Source: Owenia fusiformis
Lineage: Eukaryota > Annelida > Polychaeta > Sabellida > Oweniidae
Direction: 5' to 3'
Length of the DNA: 29,176 nt
NCBI GenBank assembly: GCA_903813345.2
Contig: CAIIXF020000006.1
Coordinates: 18,482,348-18,511,523, forward strand
The translations under genes and the position numbers were made by a program. Shown piece after piece: positions 29,125-29,176 of the stretch. The notes beneath the pieces were generated by a model that searched no databases, was not told where the DNA came from, and saw nothing but the letters and a program-made list of their open reading frames with translations. Within the stretch, counting starts at the first letter, position 1; every line of letters starts with the position of its first letter.

Positions 29125-29176
29125 TTAGGCCACCAAATGCAAGGCCTTCTGTTATCAGGTGAGAATTGCAGCCATT

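Noticed and set aside
1-29176. CRISPR arrays or bacterial operon signals
   Set aside because: Introns, splice sites and animal-type repeats show a eukaryotic genome; no repeat-spacer structure was seen.

Overview
The window is AT-rich, intron-rich animal DNA. Short exons have GT-AG borders, introns are long, and the region is crowded with short transposon remnants (mariner-like and pogo-like inverted-repeat elements, a tRNA-derived SINE, a non-LTR reverse transcriptase scrap). This fits an invertebrate, probably marine; a mollusc or another lophotrochozoan is my guess from general style, and nothing in the window proves it.

Positions 349-11435 (+ strand) hold the 3' half of a classical dynamin gene: PH domain, GTPase effector domain (GED) and proline-rich tail. 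The GTPase and middle-domain exons lie upstream of the window. The striking point is that much of this part of the gene exists in alternative copies. There are three tandem versions of the first PH exon (349-459, 901-1014, 1368-1481), two versions of the first GED exon (4409-4561, 4736-4888), two of the second GED exon (6747-6803, 7387-7443), and two alternative terminal exons for the proline-rich tail (10067-10148, 11387-11435). All duplicated internal exons are phase 0 at both ends. Used one from each set, they allow 3 x 2 x 2 x 2 = 24 tails. The PH set rewrites the membrane-inserting variable loop 1; the GED sets rewrite the assembly/stimulation helices; the terminal exons rewrite SH3-binding motifs.

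From about 12.4 to 15.9 kb lies the 3' flank of dynamin, with several MITE-like inverted-repeat elements. On the - strand, 19515-15907 carries a probable two-exon gene for a small secreted peptide: a 25-codon signal-peptide exon and a 63-codon exon with six cysteines, in matching phase across a 3.3-kb intron. A divergent relative of the cysteine exon sits at 24828-24992 (-).

From 20 to 29 kb the DNA is mostly repeats: a reverse transcriptase fragment, a 330-bp foldback, a 642-bp long-arm mariner-type foldback, an exact 42-bp-spaced array of three TGACGTCA palindromes, a 140-bp near-perfect hairpin, a 1.7-kb element with 39-bp terminal inverted repeats enclosing ~600-bp tandem repeats, and mariner-like ends with a transposase scrap at the right edge. 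No ribosomal RNA, functional tRNA or CRISPR array was seen.
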